A stretch of 64,000 nucleotides of DNA, from NCBI GenBank assembly GCA_017562135.1, contig QEYB01001522.1, positions 868,001 to 932,000 of the forward strand, read 5' to 3'. The stretch is from Dipylidium caninum. Lineage: Eukaryota; Platyhelminthes; Cestoda; Cyclophyllidea; Dipylidiidae. The notes under the pieces are model-generated. The model did not search any database. It was not told the origin of the DNA and was given only the letters and a program-made list of their open reading frames with translations. Below are positions 23,641 to 36,000 of the stretch, piece after piece (within the stretch, counting starts at the first letter, position 1; each line of letters begins with the position of its first letter). The translations under genes and the position numbers were made by a program.

Positions 23641-24339
23641 ACGAAGGGTTGTGATCCCGATGAGGAGGGATTTTCGCGCCTCTTCCGCATCCACGCCTGA
23701 AACAGCAATTAATGGCACTAACCGGCCGCTGGTAGAAAAATTGTTGCAATGACCAGAAAACAGGTTTACTCCTTCTCCGACCAGCGTGCACGCTAATGGG
23801 TGGTCTAATTGCTTTTTTATTATTGCAGAGTATGCGCGAATTAATCGCAGATAAAAGTGGTGATGAAAAAACCTGGCGGAGGTTATAAGTCGGAAGTTTA
23901 CGGTCGCTGGGAACAACGCTTCAAGTGAAGGCGGAGTTCAGGCCTGCTTACCCGAAACTGCTTATCACGCTCGACCATCTCCCTTCTACGCCTGTTGGCC
24001 TACAGAAGGGAAAGAGGAGAAGGCAGAATTATGGACTGGCAAGAGACTAGAGTATCCATGTGGAAGGACAAACTCATTTCAGCAAATGCAACGTATTGCA
24101 ACCTGAGTGCTTCATACTTAGGCGTATTCCTTCGAAGAACTAGTAAAATATGCTTACATTCCATCTAGTAGAAGAAATTGGCCCAAATGTGGGGAATCTA
24201 GTCTCTATTTACAAAATAGAATAAGATGTGGGGAACAAACTTTCGCGAAAGAAATGCCATCTTGTACCTAGGCAGGTTAACTATAAAATTTGACCTTTCG
24301 GATAGGCTGACGAGGTATCAGTTGAAATAAGGATTCGTT

Positions 24340-27300
24340 TCACGAATTGTAACTACCACGGGGTCTGGGAGCTCTGTCAACGGGACAGATCGGTGGACAA
24401 CATCGTATGACGCTTGCAAAGAACTTCATTCGCATTCGACTTACCCCGAAGTAGAATGAGAAAATAAAGACTAGATGGCAGGCGAAGTAAAAGATACAGA
24501 AGACAATGAAGACATCGCGTTCAACTCGGTTAAGGAGAGCAGTTCTTTCGTCCTCTATCTTCTCCAGTTCAACTTGGCGATTTCGGAGAAAAGCCTGACG
24601 TTCCCACAAGCGTCTTTTAAGTGTCAGTTGAATCGCCCTCTGTAGGATAGCCAAGTCTACAGTGGATCAGTTAAATTCATTTACTCAACCTTAAATAGGT
24701 AGCATGAACTCTCCGACAAAGGCCGCCAAAGTTAATGCCAGGAGTTGCGAACCTAATAACGCCTCAACAAGTACTCCACTTAGGCAGGTTTCGAATGTTA
24801 ATAATTTTTTAACCTACAGCTTTATGGGGGCACCATAGTAGAAGGCATGCCACATCTGATTAGGATATTCCTCCACACCGTATTATTTTGCGCTTGCTGT
24901 ATGATTAGTGGTGGAGAGTGAATTTGAAGAAAAAAAGAATATGTGAATGACGGACCTCTTTCCGCCCCACTCATCTCAGAGTCGTACGTATCAGTTTTCA
25001 GGGCCTCAGCGAACGATTCATTCATCCACGGAGGGACCATACTCCGAGGAAGAAGGATCTACGACACAAACATACTGAAATATATATTAAATGTATATTT
25101 TACTAGTTGCAAATGGCAAAGGAAGGAGCACACGCCTCCCATACAACCGCTCCCTACCTCGCCCAGATACGCTACTGGACGTAGGCATCGCATGGTTTGT
25201 GGTGGAAGAGTCATGGATAAATAACCGGTAAATTAGCCTGTTTACTGATTTGCAAAATGGCTTATGCCGGTCAGGAAAACTGGGAAGTAGAAGAAGGAAA
25301 AGAGATTTTCAGGTGATTTTGTACTTCATTGCTACCGAGTAATGCCTGAAATCCTCCAAAAGCCTGTCAAGAAAGTAATCAAATTTTCACATTCACAACA
25401 GAACTCGGAACGAAATAGCGTTCGCGCATAATTCAAACAGACCCGTGCAAGGAAAGGCCGCTTTTGAATAGTGGAATCGGAGCACAGTGATGAGGATGCC
25501 ACCTCCTCGGAACACACCATGCCTTATTAGATTGGCAAAGTGGAGAAGTGCCCAACTCGAGATCCCTTTACTTCGACTCAGCCCATTTTTTGTGTCCACA
25601 TTATCACAGGTACGAGCAATGAAGCTTGGGCTAAGCGAAAACTTTCCTTTCCAAATAATAACAAATAATAACTTTTGGAGAATTGTTCCAAGTTCGCCAC
25701 TTGTACACATGAGTATTGTAAGAAGCCTTCAAGTCTAACAATGCCATTTATACCATATTCATTCGCCTTGTGCATTGGCGTCAAACTTGAATTGTCAAAT
25801 GCGCCAGATTTACATAGGCGAGGCAACATTCTTTCCTTGTCGTACTGACATGGAACGATGCTGGTCAACTTTTGATAGTAGGGACGAATCTACCCGAGGT
25901 CTAAGATGAGCAGATGTCATGAGTATGGAGAGGGTTTTGGACGTGGGACAGAGGCGATTGTCACCTGATCGGGTGGTAAATAACGAGAGAGTGTCAGATA
26001 TGCCGTGTAGATGAGTCTGAGACTCACGGGCGGGTTGTTGCGCGAGTGGAGGGAGACGTTGATCAAGGGCAGCTGACCGAAGAGGTCGAGGAGCTGCGAT
26101 TTAAGCTGTCCACTATCACTGGGATTGGCGTTGCTCGGTGAGCCGTGGAAAAGGGTGAACACACTCCAGGCCGGTCCAGGGGCGGTGGGCAAACTGGGAT
26201 TGGGTAAGGAGTACACCGGTACTAGGGTTACAATCGCATGCCAAACACTCACCTTGCAGAGAATACCCAACGACATTAGTACATATTTATCCTAAAAAAA
26301 GGATGAAGAAATGACCTAAACGGTCTTTCCAACATTTCCCCCTCGACACGCGCACAACTATCGAATCATTGGAAAAAGCGGTGCCCTCATATTCCCGAAT
26401 GGACCGCAAATATTGAGAAACACAAACTGTGGAGCGGCCGATGAGACGACTGTGTGCTCGATCGAGACCGCCGAACTCATTCCTTCCAGGTAGCCGGCTG
26501 CTGCTCTTCCCTCAACAATTGACTCTTACGCCCCCATATACCTTACGACTGGAAGGAGGTGCAATCGCCCACTTGTGCGAAGCCTGCGGCACCGGCGTGA
26601 AACAGCGGACGGGGGACTCACGCCTGACAAGCGCGACAATGGCGGTGGGGCGCCACGACTTCATCTAACTCACAGACACCAACATACGCAGTAGGTGACG
26701 ATGGTAGGCTGGATGCCGAAAGGTCAAAAACCGCGTCCGCAAATAATCGCGGAAAAGGCGTTGAAGGCGTCTCGTGGGATATTTAGTAAGAAATGGAAGC
26801 CAAAATGTGAATGAGCACGGGAAAACGGCACGTGCTCTAATCTACTCGGACTCTGCAACTCGACCCACTTACTCCTCTGTGCCCGGTGTTAACACGCCCT
26901 CTCCCATTCTGTCGACTTATGACGATCCAAGGTGAGGCTCGGGGCAATGCGGGTGTACACTTAACTATCGTCATGAAACAGGTAGGCAAACAAATGCTGA
27001 CGTGGGATCCTCAAAAGACACGTTTAAGCCAATCAGTAAAAATGATATTCCGCAATTTCCTGAATTTACTAAATGAAATAGCGAAACACCAAACGGTGCA
27101 CTCGGTGCTATGAGCAAATCCGCTTTTTAAGCATTCTGAGCATGGCAAATATGCAGAATTACCATGAAAGTCAGGTAGGAAATCTTGGGCAAAGACTGAT
27201 TAATGACGAATTTGAAAGCCACGGAGGTGAGGAAAAGCGTAAAGGAAAGTTGAAGACGATTTTCCGGTCGTTCGGCGGACACGGAAAATGTGGCAAAGGA

Positions 27301-30300
27301 GAGACCAGTAATGAAAAACTGAAAAGAAAACGGACAAAAAAGTAACACTTCGATTGAATAGTACGAAGTTAATTAAGATGCATGTCTTATTTCATTAAGG
27401 AAAAAAATTAGCAATTTCTGGCCTCTTAATAATTACCAACTTCTGGCAAACAGTCATTTCTGTTTAACAAAAACAAAGTGAATGTCTTTTGGGAAAAAAT
27501 GGAGTTAGAGCTGTTGCACTCTCGAATGCCTGTGGGGTTTGCGCATTTTAGGAGGCTCGGAACCTCGGGCGAAATGCCTCGTCTGGGCGCCCTGACGGGC
27601 TGGAGGAAGGGCTGTCAATAGATAAAGAAGAAAATGGAAGAGGCAGGACTCGCCATGATGAGGAACACATTCCAGTAGAAGTAGCCGGGCCGACGCGCTG
27701 CACGGCACGTCACGGAGATGCACGGGTGCTTCTGCGAGGAGGTTGTGAACTCCTGCACCACCGACTGCTTCGTGATTTCAATGTGCTCGTGGAGGCGCCA
27801 TTCCTGAAAGTAATTTAGCTACGCCTATATTGCCGCATCACTGGGACAATCTTCTACAAAATTCCTAACGGGGGAGAAATTCCTCAACCGGTGAAGGTCA
27901 AATTAAATCAGTTAGCAGCTTCACATTAATAATCACTCATTAGCGAACACTTTGGGATTTTAGGGTTTTTCTTCGTAGTCAGATTGTAGTTAGGAATTGC
28001 AAGTGATGGTCACGGCCTTCGTCATGGCAGAAGAGCATCGTCGACCCGCCGGCGCACGGAGGGCTCAGCTGGTGTTTACAACCACCACGGCTACTCGACT
28101 GCCACTTCCGGTCTCCGTTGCGGATGTGGCGGAGAGGCCGGGTTTGTCCTAAGATCCACTCGACGACTGCACGGGACCGTTCGAGAACGGTTATTTTAAA
28201 TTACGATTTGCAGTGGATACTATCACATGGCAACATCGTCGTAGACTTCAATTTGACTGTTTGGAAGGCCTTTGTGCTAGCATCCGGTAAACGGTGTTGT
28301 TCGACCATTCAAGACAGATCTATTCCACTATGATGCGTGAGGTGAGAGAACGCGCATGAAGGATTTACAAACCTGCTGATCAACGAAGGTCTGCAGATTG
28401 ATTCCGCACAGGTCCGTGTTGTCGGGCACCAAATCGACTTCTGTGTCTGGCCTCTCTGACGACAGAGTGATGGTCAAGTCCTTCAAAAGGAGGTAGTTGT
28501 TCACTCAACCACCGTTCAATTCTTCACCTTCCTAAGATCATCTTAACTAATACGGAAAAGGTTATTGTGGTACAGAAAGTCTGCTGGACTGTAACTATAA
28601 TTGGTGCGATGATAAGTGAAAAGCGAACCAGTAAATTGTTGTTCTCATGTCCGAATAAATGCGAATAATCCTTCTTCCCTGTCTACAAACCGAGGAGCCG
28701 CATCAATTCTGGTGAATAGCCAGGACGTAAGGCGTGAGTCCTGGTCTTTGCATCAAACTACATATTAGCATGCGCTGGAGGGATTTGTTTTGATAAATCC
28801 GTCAAATGCTACCCGATGCGAGTAGATTCCCTAGCTGGAAGAACTTAAGGACTGATTTAGTGAGTGCAGTGTCAAATAGATGCACTTCCAAAGGTAAAAA
28901 AGGTCCCAATCGAAATTTCCCTTACAGTTGTAGCCATCAAATTAACTTAATAAGCTTCCTGCCTAAAATCCCCATTTTCTTATTATGGGAAGTCGCCTTC
29001 TTTGGCCTGAGTGTCCTAATTTTATCTCAATTTAGCACCCTTTAATCCAGTCAAATTTGGCCCTCTACTTCATCCCACGCATAGCCTACCTGGGCTTAAC
29101 AAAATGGACAGCGCAACTAGTGATGTTTCACGAAGGTTGAAAAGGAGCGAATGCCTCCTTTCCCTGCTGTATGATGCGTTACCAGTTTAAAAACGCCAGA
29201 AAAATAGCAGGAAGTTATTTTTATCCATAAGTGTTGAGTACAGCGCAGAGAACAGCGGAAATAATTTGGCCGTTTCAACCCTAAATAAATCTTATTGTTG
29301 AAAGACTACTGCTAAGGTACATCCTTCCTGATTCCATTCACAGGTTTACCTGCACATCTAATGGGAAGTCGTTGAGTTCGAGGGTCTCGAGGAAGATCGC
29401 TCGTAGACGCCTCCTTTCTGTTATGAAGACTTGTCCATTGTCATCCTTCTTGGCGGACAGCCAGTGCTGGTCCTTCGACTCGGTAAGAATATTTTCAATG
29501 TACACCAAGGGATTCCAACACTTTGAAAGATCTATCTTCCCCAATTCCTGGACAAATAAAAAAACCACTTACAAATCGTTCAATTCCACGTCCAGTCTGT
29601 CCGTTTTAGGGAGGCACGTGGCCGCACTCGGAATGACGACGTACGCCCTGCGAGAGCGGCGGTCGGCGACGTGGCGCTGTCGGCGGCCACCTCGGTCGCC
29701 GCCTACGCGTAGACGGCGGAGTAGCTACAGCCGTCTACGAGTGCCGAGGCGTTACTTACCCCCGCTGCAAGCGGGCACAATGTGAAATATCTGCGAACAC
29801 GAAAAGTGAGAAACACTGGCAGGCCACTAATGTGAGCGACTGCATTGAGGCGCTACGAGGTCACCACAACCAAAAAGTCGGATTCCTCTTAAGATAAATT
29901 AGCTTTAGCAAAAAGAACTGGTGACGAGATCCTCGCTTTAAGTGAACACGAATCGCCGGACCAACAGCACGGGCTGTTCTCGGTGCTGTGATTATGTTAA
30001 ATCCTGAAAAAGCTGTCGTTGCAAGGTAAGGCTCACAGCAGGCTGCAACTTCTCAACTCCTTCGATGTTTTACAATACCGAGTAGTACATGACTACCACT
30101 GATACCCCCGTCGTTGTATAAGAACACCAGTGAAAGTTCTAATAAGTTTGTGCTGGAGTCGTTCAGATAGATTTTACGATACGAAGGTGGGTTACTTGTT
30201 TTTACTCATCATTCTAGTCAAAAAACATCAGTTTTCATTGATAACCACGCGAAAACGAAGATTTGCCCTCATAAAAGCCATAAGAGACGATTTTAAACTC

Positions 30301-31744
30301 TGGAGACCTCGTCGGTTTTCCCGTTCAGCCGGGGCTCGAGCCACTTCGTTTGAATGAAGGCGTCGGCACGAAACATCTCCTTCAGCGTGTCTATTTCACC
30401 AATCTTCAAGAAGACCACTCTTACTTCTACTGTCACCTGAAATCAAGCATGCTGATTTTAAGCGTCATCAGCATCAACGATGCTGCCTAAGAAAGAAAAC
30501 AGGTAAGTCGAATCATGCGACCAGCCACGAGTATGTCTATTTGATTTCAGAATGAGATTTTGAATCCAATTCGCCAGAAGGCTTTGCATAAAACGCTACT
30601 TGAGTACCCATTTCCACCCCCTTAGCTTATTCTTGCTAAAGCCGCTGTGAGGTGGGTTTTCTGAACTTTTGTTCCATAGGGATTATGGGGAACAGCACTT
30701 ATCGCGGAGCTGTCAGTAGAGCAGAAACTTCTTGCAACTTGTGACAATGCAGTTACAAAACCCTTTAATTGGATTCTCGCTTTTCTCCCGCATTTCTCAT
30801 GTAAAAACCCCAACTTTTAAGGAAATACTCATATGAACACTTCACAGAGGCGTTTTCGTAGGAAGTCATCTCGTACAAATTGCTCGAATGGGATCGCATA
30901 TTCGACGAGAATCATGATTCACTAGAAGCCGGAGGCTTTTTACCTATTGACATCAAGCCGACATTTCATTGTGGAGAAGGAGCCTACTTGTGCCTCTAAA
31001 CACCAATTTGTCTTAGTCAAATGTGATAAACTTCTATTCAATTTACATCGGAATTTGCTGCGGGGCTTAAACTTTCACGAAAAATGACTAGATGAATAAA
31101 CATAGTTCATATCACTTCAACAGGCAAATAAATACTGCGCTATTAAAAATAGGCTTCGCTTTATTTACTCTGAGTACTAAGGACAAAGTACAAACCTGAG
31201 GCTACTCTCGGAGTCGATTTACTTGTCTGTAGTAAATAGTTTTATTGAGTTAGCACAAGGTTTTATTTGTCTGCGTGTTCTTCATTACCTTTTCCGACTT
31301 TTTAGACATCCTCTCGTTGGTGTAGAGAACATTATAATGCGGTAGATCCTTGCAAGCCGGAGCTGCATCCACTTGATATGGCTGGTGTCCCAATGTCTTT
31401 CGTCTGTGTCTGGGGCGACCTGCCACAGGTGACGCCTCGTAAGCGGCCGATGGGGCTCGAAGACGCGACTTGGACGACTCCTTGAACCCAGCGTTACGCT
31501 TGTTATGAGTGTCAATCAACAGTCGGAGGTTCTCCAACGTCTGTGATAAGCGCTCTTTTTCCCTGTCCTCAGGGTCCATAATCTCCATTGAATTGTTAAC
31601 GTGTTTTACTGGAGTGTAATCTCGAACTCCCATATTGTCCAAAATCGCCTCTGAACCGTTGAAAGCAGGAACTTGTGCATTAGTAGCCGACTGGCTCTTA
31701 GGCAAGAGGTTTTGCAAGAAAAGCTTATTGAAGTTGATTGCCAT
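24340..31744 (-). CDS. Pentameric ligand-gated ion channel subunit lacking the Cys-loop cysteines
   Basis: Minus-strand exons: 31289-31744, 30308-30436, 29350-29547, 28373-28480, 27654-27803, 27163-27318, 25965-26291, 25754-25844, possibly 25608-25630, then 24956-25058 and 24340-24656. Phases agree throughout. The extracellular domain has WNPLVYIEN, RRRLRAIFLE, LELNDFPLDVQ|DLTITL and CRAARRPGYFYWNVFLIM leading into TM1. TM1/TM2 (FFITGLSFATFSV, then ERPENRLQLSFTLFLTSVAF), TM3 after DKYVLM, and TM4 (DVFIVFCIFYFACHLVFIF) are present. Classic receptors have C-x13-C around FPxD; here neither Cys is present. The N-terminal 152 residues are hydrophilic with no signal peptide, so the true start may lie further upstream or be spliced differently. 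The exon at 27654 ends in a GC donor. The ligand is unknown. The TM3-TM4 loop exons (25844-24956) are least certain. Confidence 0.8.
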
Positions 31745-33055
31745 TTCTATTCTCCTATGTCTCTAAATGGCGTACTCTTCCAGGAATTGAGCTCTGTCGA
31801 GGTGTCGAGCGTCCATGCGCACGAACATGCACACGCAGGCTGGCCCGCGATGACGGACGTTACATGCGCACGTACGTAGGCACATACGTGCGCAGGAGGG
31901 CGAAGAGGGCGCTGGAGGGCGCAGGAAAGGCTGTCCGTCCCACTACCTCACTTCCATTGGGGCCAGTCAGCGCAACTCGCCGCTGAGTTGATGCAGTCTG
32001 GGCAATCAATACCAAGGGGTGACATTTCCCCAGTGGGCACAACCGCCTTCCCCCCGTCCTTGCCCCTAAGCCAATGCCGGTGATTTCCAGCTCCTGCGCA
32101 TCTTTAGAGCTCTTACCGATCTTATTCTGTCATGGCGATTAGATTCCGCAGCAGTTAGTAGCACTCCAAACTTTTGCTCCAAATGAACAAGTTGACTAAC
32201 AGTTGGAGATTTGAATGATACATCTGATAGAAATGCCCAAGAAGAAAAGGTTAAGTCACACAAAAAGTAGGCCTTGTCTCCGGTAAAAGCTAAACTTTAT
32301 ATATGCGTCGAGAACAATGAATCATGAACCAACAGGTTGCAGGTGTTTTGTACGATATATAAATTCCATTTTATAATACATTTCAAGACCATTCTCACTA
32401 CTAGAGGCCTACGAAATTCGGTGCAATTGACGCCCTTTCAGAAAATCGAAATTGCAGGTATTTATGCATTTTGAGTTAGTATTGCGGTAGGAGGTTGGAG
32501 AAATAACCGCACCATCATAACACTTTTAAATATCGAGCAATAAAGTCGCTATTCATGCTCCTTCATGATAGGTCGAGGGATAAATTAACATTAGACTTCA
32601 GTCTAAACATACATGACCACATGCGATTAGAGCTAATGGGTAATCGCTGATTAGGCCCGCATTCGCCTCGGCTACTAAGGCGGGTGCAGCAGAAGTTCGC
32701 GTCTAAATGTGTCCAATTGCACGAGGAATTTTCAACGTAAAAATGTAATGTTATAATTCATGTGTGGGTGATTGGGATGTCTGGCTGGTTAGAATGTGAT
32801 CAATAAGTGAAAAATGTGTAGGTGCATCACGATAAAAGTGTTAGAATGACAAAAGCATCTGTATCATTACGTCAAATTTTTGTTAAGTCTAGGATGTCCC
32901 CGGGGATATAGCTTCCACTGTAAAATCGGAAGAAGCGATACGGCATTTTAAATTTTTATAGTAGAACTTGAAAACATGGCGTTGTTTCAAGCATTTAATC
33001 ACCGTTAAAATGTTTTAAATGTACCGCTTCCCGGGTTTGTTTTATTTATTTAAAG
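31745..33055. other. Region between the divergent channel and slingshot genes
   Basis: Contains the likely 5' ends of both genes. A GC-rich patch at about 31790-31990 (repeats of TACGT/GCGC) may be part of a promoter. The first slingshot exon(s) are probably here but I could not place them. Confidence 0.35.
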
Positions 33056-36000
33056 TAAATGCGGATTGCCTGAAGACAATCGCGATGTCTTTGATTACGA
33101 TAGACAGGACACTTATATCCCAGGAGCAGGTTTGCATCCCCCTGACTCATTATGCATTTGTCCACAGAACAATGACACGGTATTTTCTGTGGATGAGGAC
33201 TCTGAAAATGGTGGCGAATCTGGCTCCAAAAGCAGGTAATTTTTGGCCGACTACTCCTCATGATGTTTTTAAATCGACCATGCGTTTTCAGTTTGTACTT
33301 CACGTTCTTTATTCGTACTTTAGCCATAGTGAAGACTTCTTCTTGCGTAAAACCAGTGCGGTGACGTTGAGCGTTAAATCACAGAGACGAATCAGTGTCG
33401 TTAGAGACCATGGTTAGCGTTCATTTTTAAGCCCACTCATTTTTGTTAGACAATCTCCACGATCATTTGAAACGCATTCTCCAAACACTACGTTTCAATG
33501 ACTACGTTAAGCTGGTATGTTTCTTGGTCTTATTAAGAATTGTGCATTAAGATCGTAAAACTTGAAAGCGTCAGTCAAAACCCCAATTGGTTCCGATATC
33601 TCGCTGTGGTTTCTACTATTGGATCACAAAGTACCGAAGAATCCGTAATACTTGGTGTTGATGTGTACGATGGTGCTATTACCATAGGTCTTATTTTGCC
33701 TATCTACCAAGATGTGGTTGTCGCACTCGATGGCGACGGGTATGTTCAATAGTGTTGTCGTAAATTCTGGTTATAATTATTAGATGCAGTATATATACAT
33801 TCATTTATTTAAATTGTTCGCCCCAGTAGGGTCTGACTAGCATTATCTTCACTTTAGAGGTTTCAAGTTGATAACTAAAGACAATGTACGCCTCTTCAAG
33901 CCAATTTCTGTTCAAGCCCTGTGGGCTGCGCATCAAGCGATTATGCTGGGTTGTAAGGTGGCCCGGAAAAATGAGTATTATTCCAAAGGTCCGAGTCATG
34001 CATGGATCTCATATTATGCACAGTTGCCTTCCTCAAAACAATTTATGATGTTCGAATGGAACAAAATGGAAGATATTGAAGATATGGGTAGAGCCAACCC
34101 ACCTGTAACAGAAATCAATGGCTCGCTCTCTAGCGATGAGTACTTACCCATTTTTCTGGTTGTAACTCTAACTTATCATTATGTGACTCGAAAATTCATG
34201 ACAGATGTTTTAAAGCTTGAAGATGTTGTTTTTTTCCAACCCTTTGATTCCTCTGTTAATGGCCTGTCATTTGGCACCATGGTAGGAAAAAGGGAGAAGA
34301 CTTCAGAACTATTATTCGTTCCCATCTGCAAATGATCATGGCCTCCGTCGATTTAGAAGACGTCAACGTCGTTCAAGTATGTCAAATTGCCTACTTATTC
34401 GGCTCTAACTTAGTATTGTTGGCATAGATTTACCAGCATGTAGTCTAATGATTTTTTTACGTGGAATTTTATTCAAGAAGACTATTTACGTAATGTAGCA
34501 TATCATTATGGGGGCGGGAGCTGAAATATTTTCGGTCGTTCTTTTATCTTCTTCATATTTAGTATCTCTCTTCTTTGTCATTGAGTTTATTCTAGTTTTT
34601 AAAAATACTATTTTAAAAACTTAGCCACTGGTTTTTACTTCATGTGCTTACGTTTTGTTTAGTGTTTAAATAAGAAGTTTCTCTATATTCAAGTCGCGAT
34701 TGGATTTTTTCCTCCAGTTTCATCGATGATTTGCTAAACTCTGTTTACTCTCATCGAACTTTGAAGAATTTGAACACATTTCTCCTGCTTAATGACTTAT
34801 GTTACCACTTATTACCACGTTAAGATCATTAACATTTGCCCCAGTTGCGTGTATTTGATATACCAACTGGTTGTTTTATAGACCAAGACTTTTTTGGTCT
34901 GAACAGACGTTCTCGATTATTTTTTGCAATATATTCAAAATCGATTCAATTTATAAGATGTGCACATGTGAGCAGGTTTCCCAACCATATTTTAAGCACC
35001 GTAATCACACTTCGGGTGTGAGTAAATTTTCACACGACTTTCAGTTACTAGTATCAGTTCTTCAACTTTGAAAAATATGACTATTGGTGGGTGATAGTCA
35101 AAAGTTTATTATTACGGTAGAAACTCTTAACGCTGTATCTTGCGATGAAATTTACACTTTCTCGATTTGTTCAATTTCGACCTAACTTTTCTTCATTTCA
35201 TAGTAGTTGTTTTCAAATTTCCCAGTCAATAAATTCGGTTATTGCTTAGTTTGGTCTTTTTAGTAGACTGTCCTCGACTAGGTCCATTTTAGCACATTTG
35301 GGTTTCTCTTTTTTCTTTTCAATTGTCTTGAGCGCCGCGGTTTTACTTGAATACATTGTATTTCATGAGTTTTGTTAACTAAATTTGCGGAAGGACTGAA
35401 GTAGTCTTTAGTTTTAGCATATCTTGATGCTTCGCACCATTTCTCTTAGCTTCGAGAAATGTTGGAGGAAAAAATGGGAATGTCATTGAAGGACCAGCGT
35501 CATTTCATAGCCGACCAGGTACTGATAATCTACGGCCAGATGGACGTACCTTCGTTCATCTTCGATTACCTCCTGTTGGGTAGCTCCTTCAACGCTTCTA
35601 ATGGGGACGAGCTCCGTCGCAACAACGTCACCCACATTGTTAACGTAACTCGCGAAGTAGATAACTTCTTCCCTGCTGACCAATTTGTCTACAAAAACAT
35701 TCGCGTTTACGACGACGAAAAGGCTCAGCTTCTGCCTCACTGGGACGAAACTTTCAAATTTATTAACGAGGCCAGGTAGATGTCTTCCTCCAAGGTTCTT
35801 TTAGCTCTACCTCCCATTAAGTTGTTTTCGTTTTGTTTTCTGACCTATGTACCTTAATTTTATGCTTCACACACTTCTCCTCTGAGAGCGATTGGCGAGT
35901 CAAATGTCGATTTATTTGTGATTTATGCTTTATTATATTTCAAAGCCGCTGTGGAGTGCCCTTTCACATTTATTCTTATTGGTGTGAATCGTTTATGATC

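Noticed and set aside
29372..29785. 137-residue plus-strand open frame
   Set aside because: It runs antisense through a secure channel exon (29350-29547) and then into a GC-rich intron patch.
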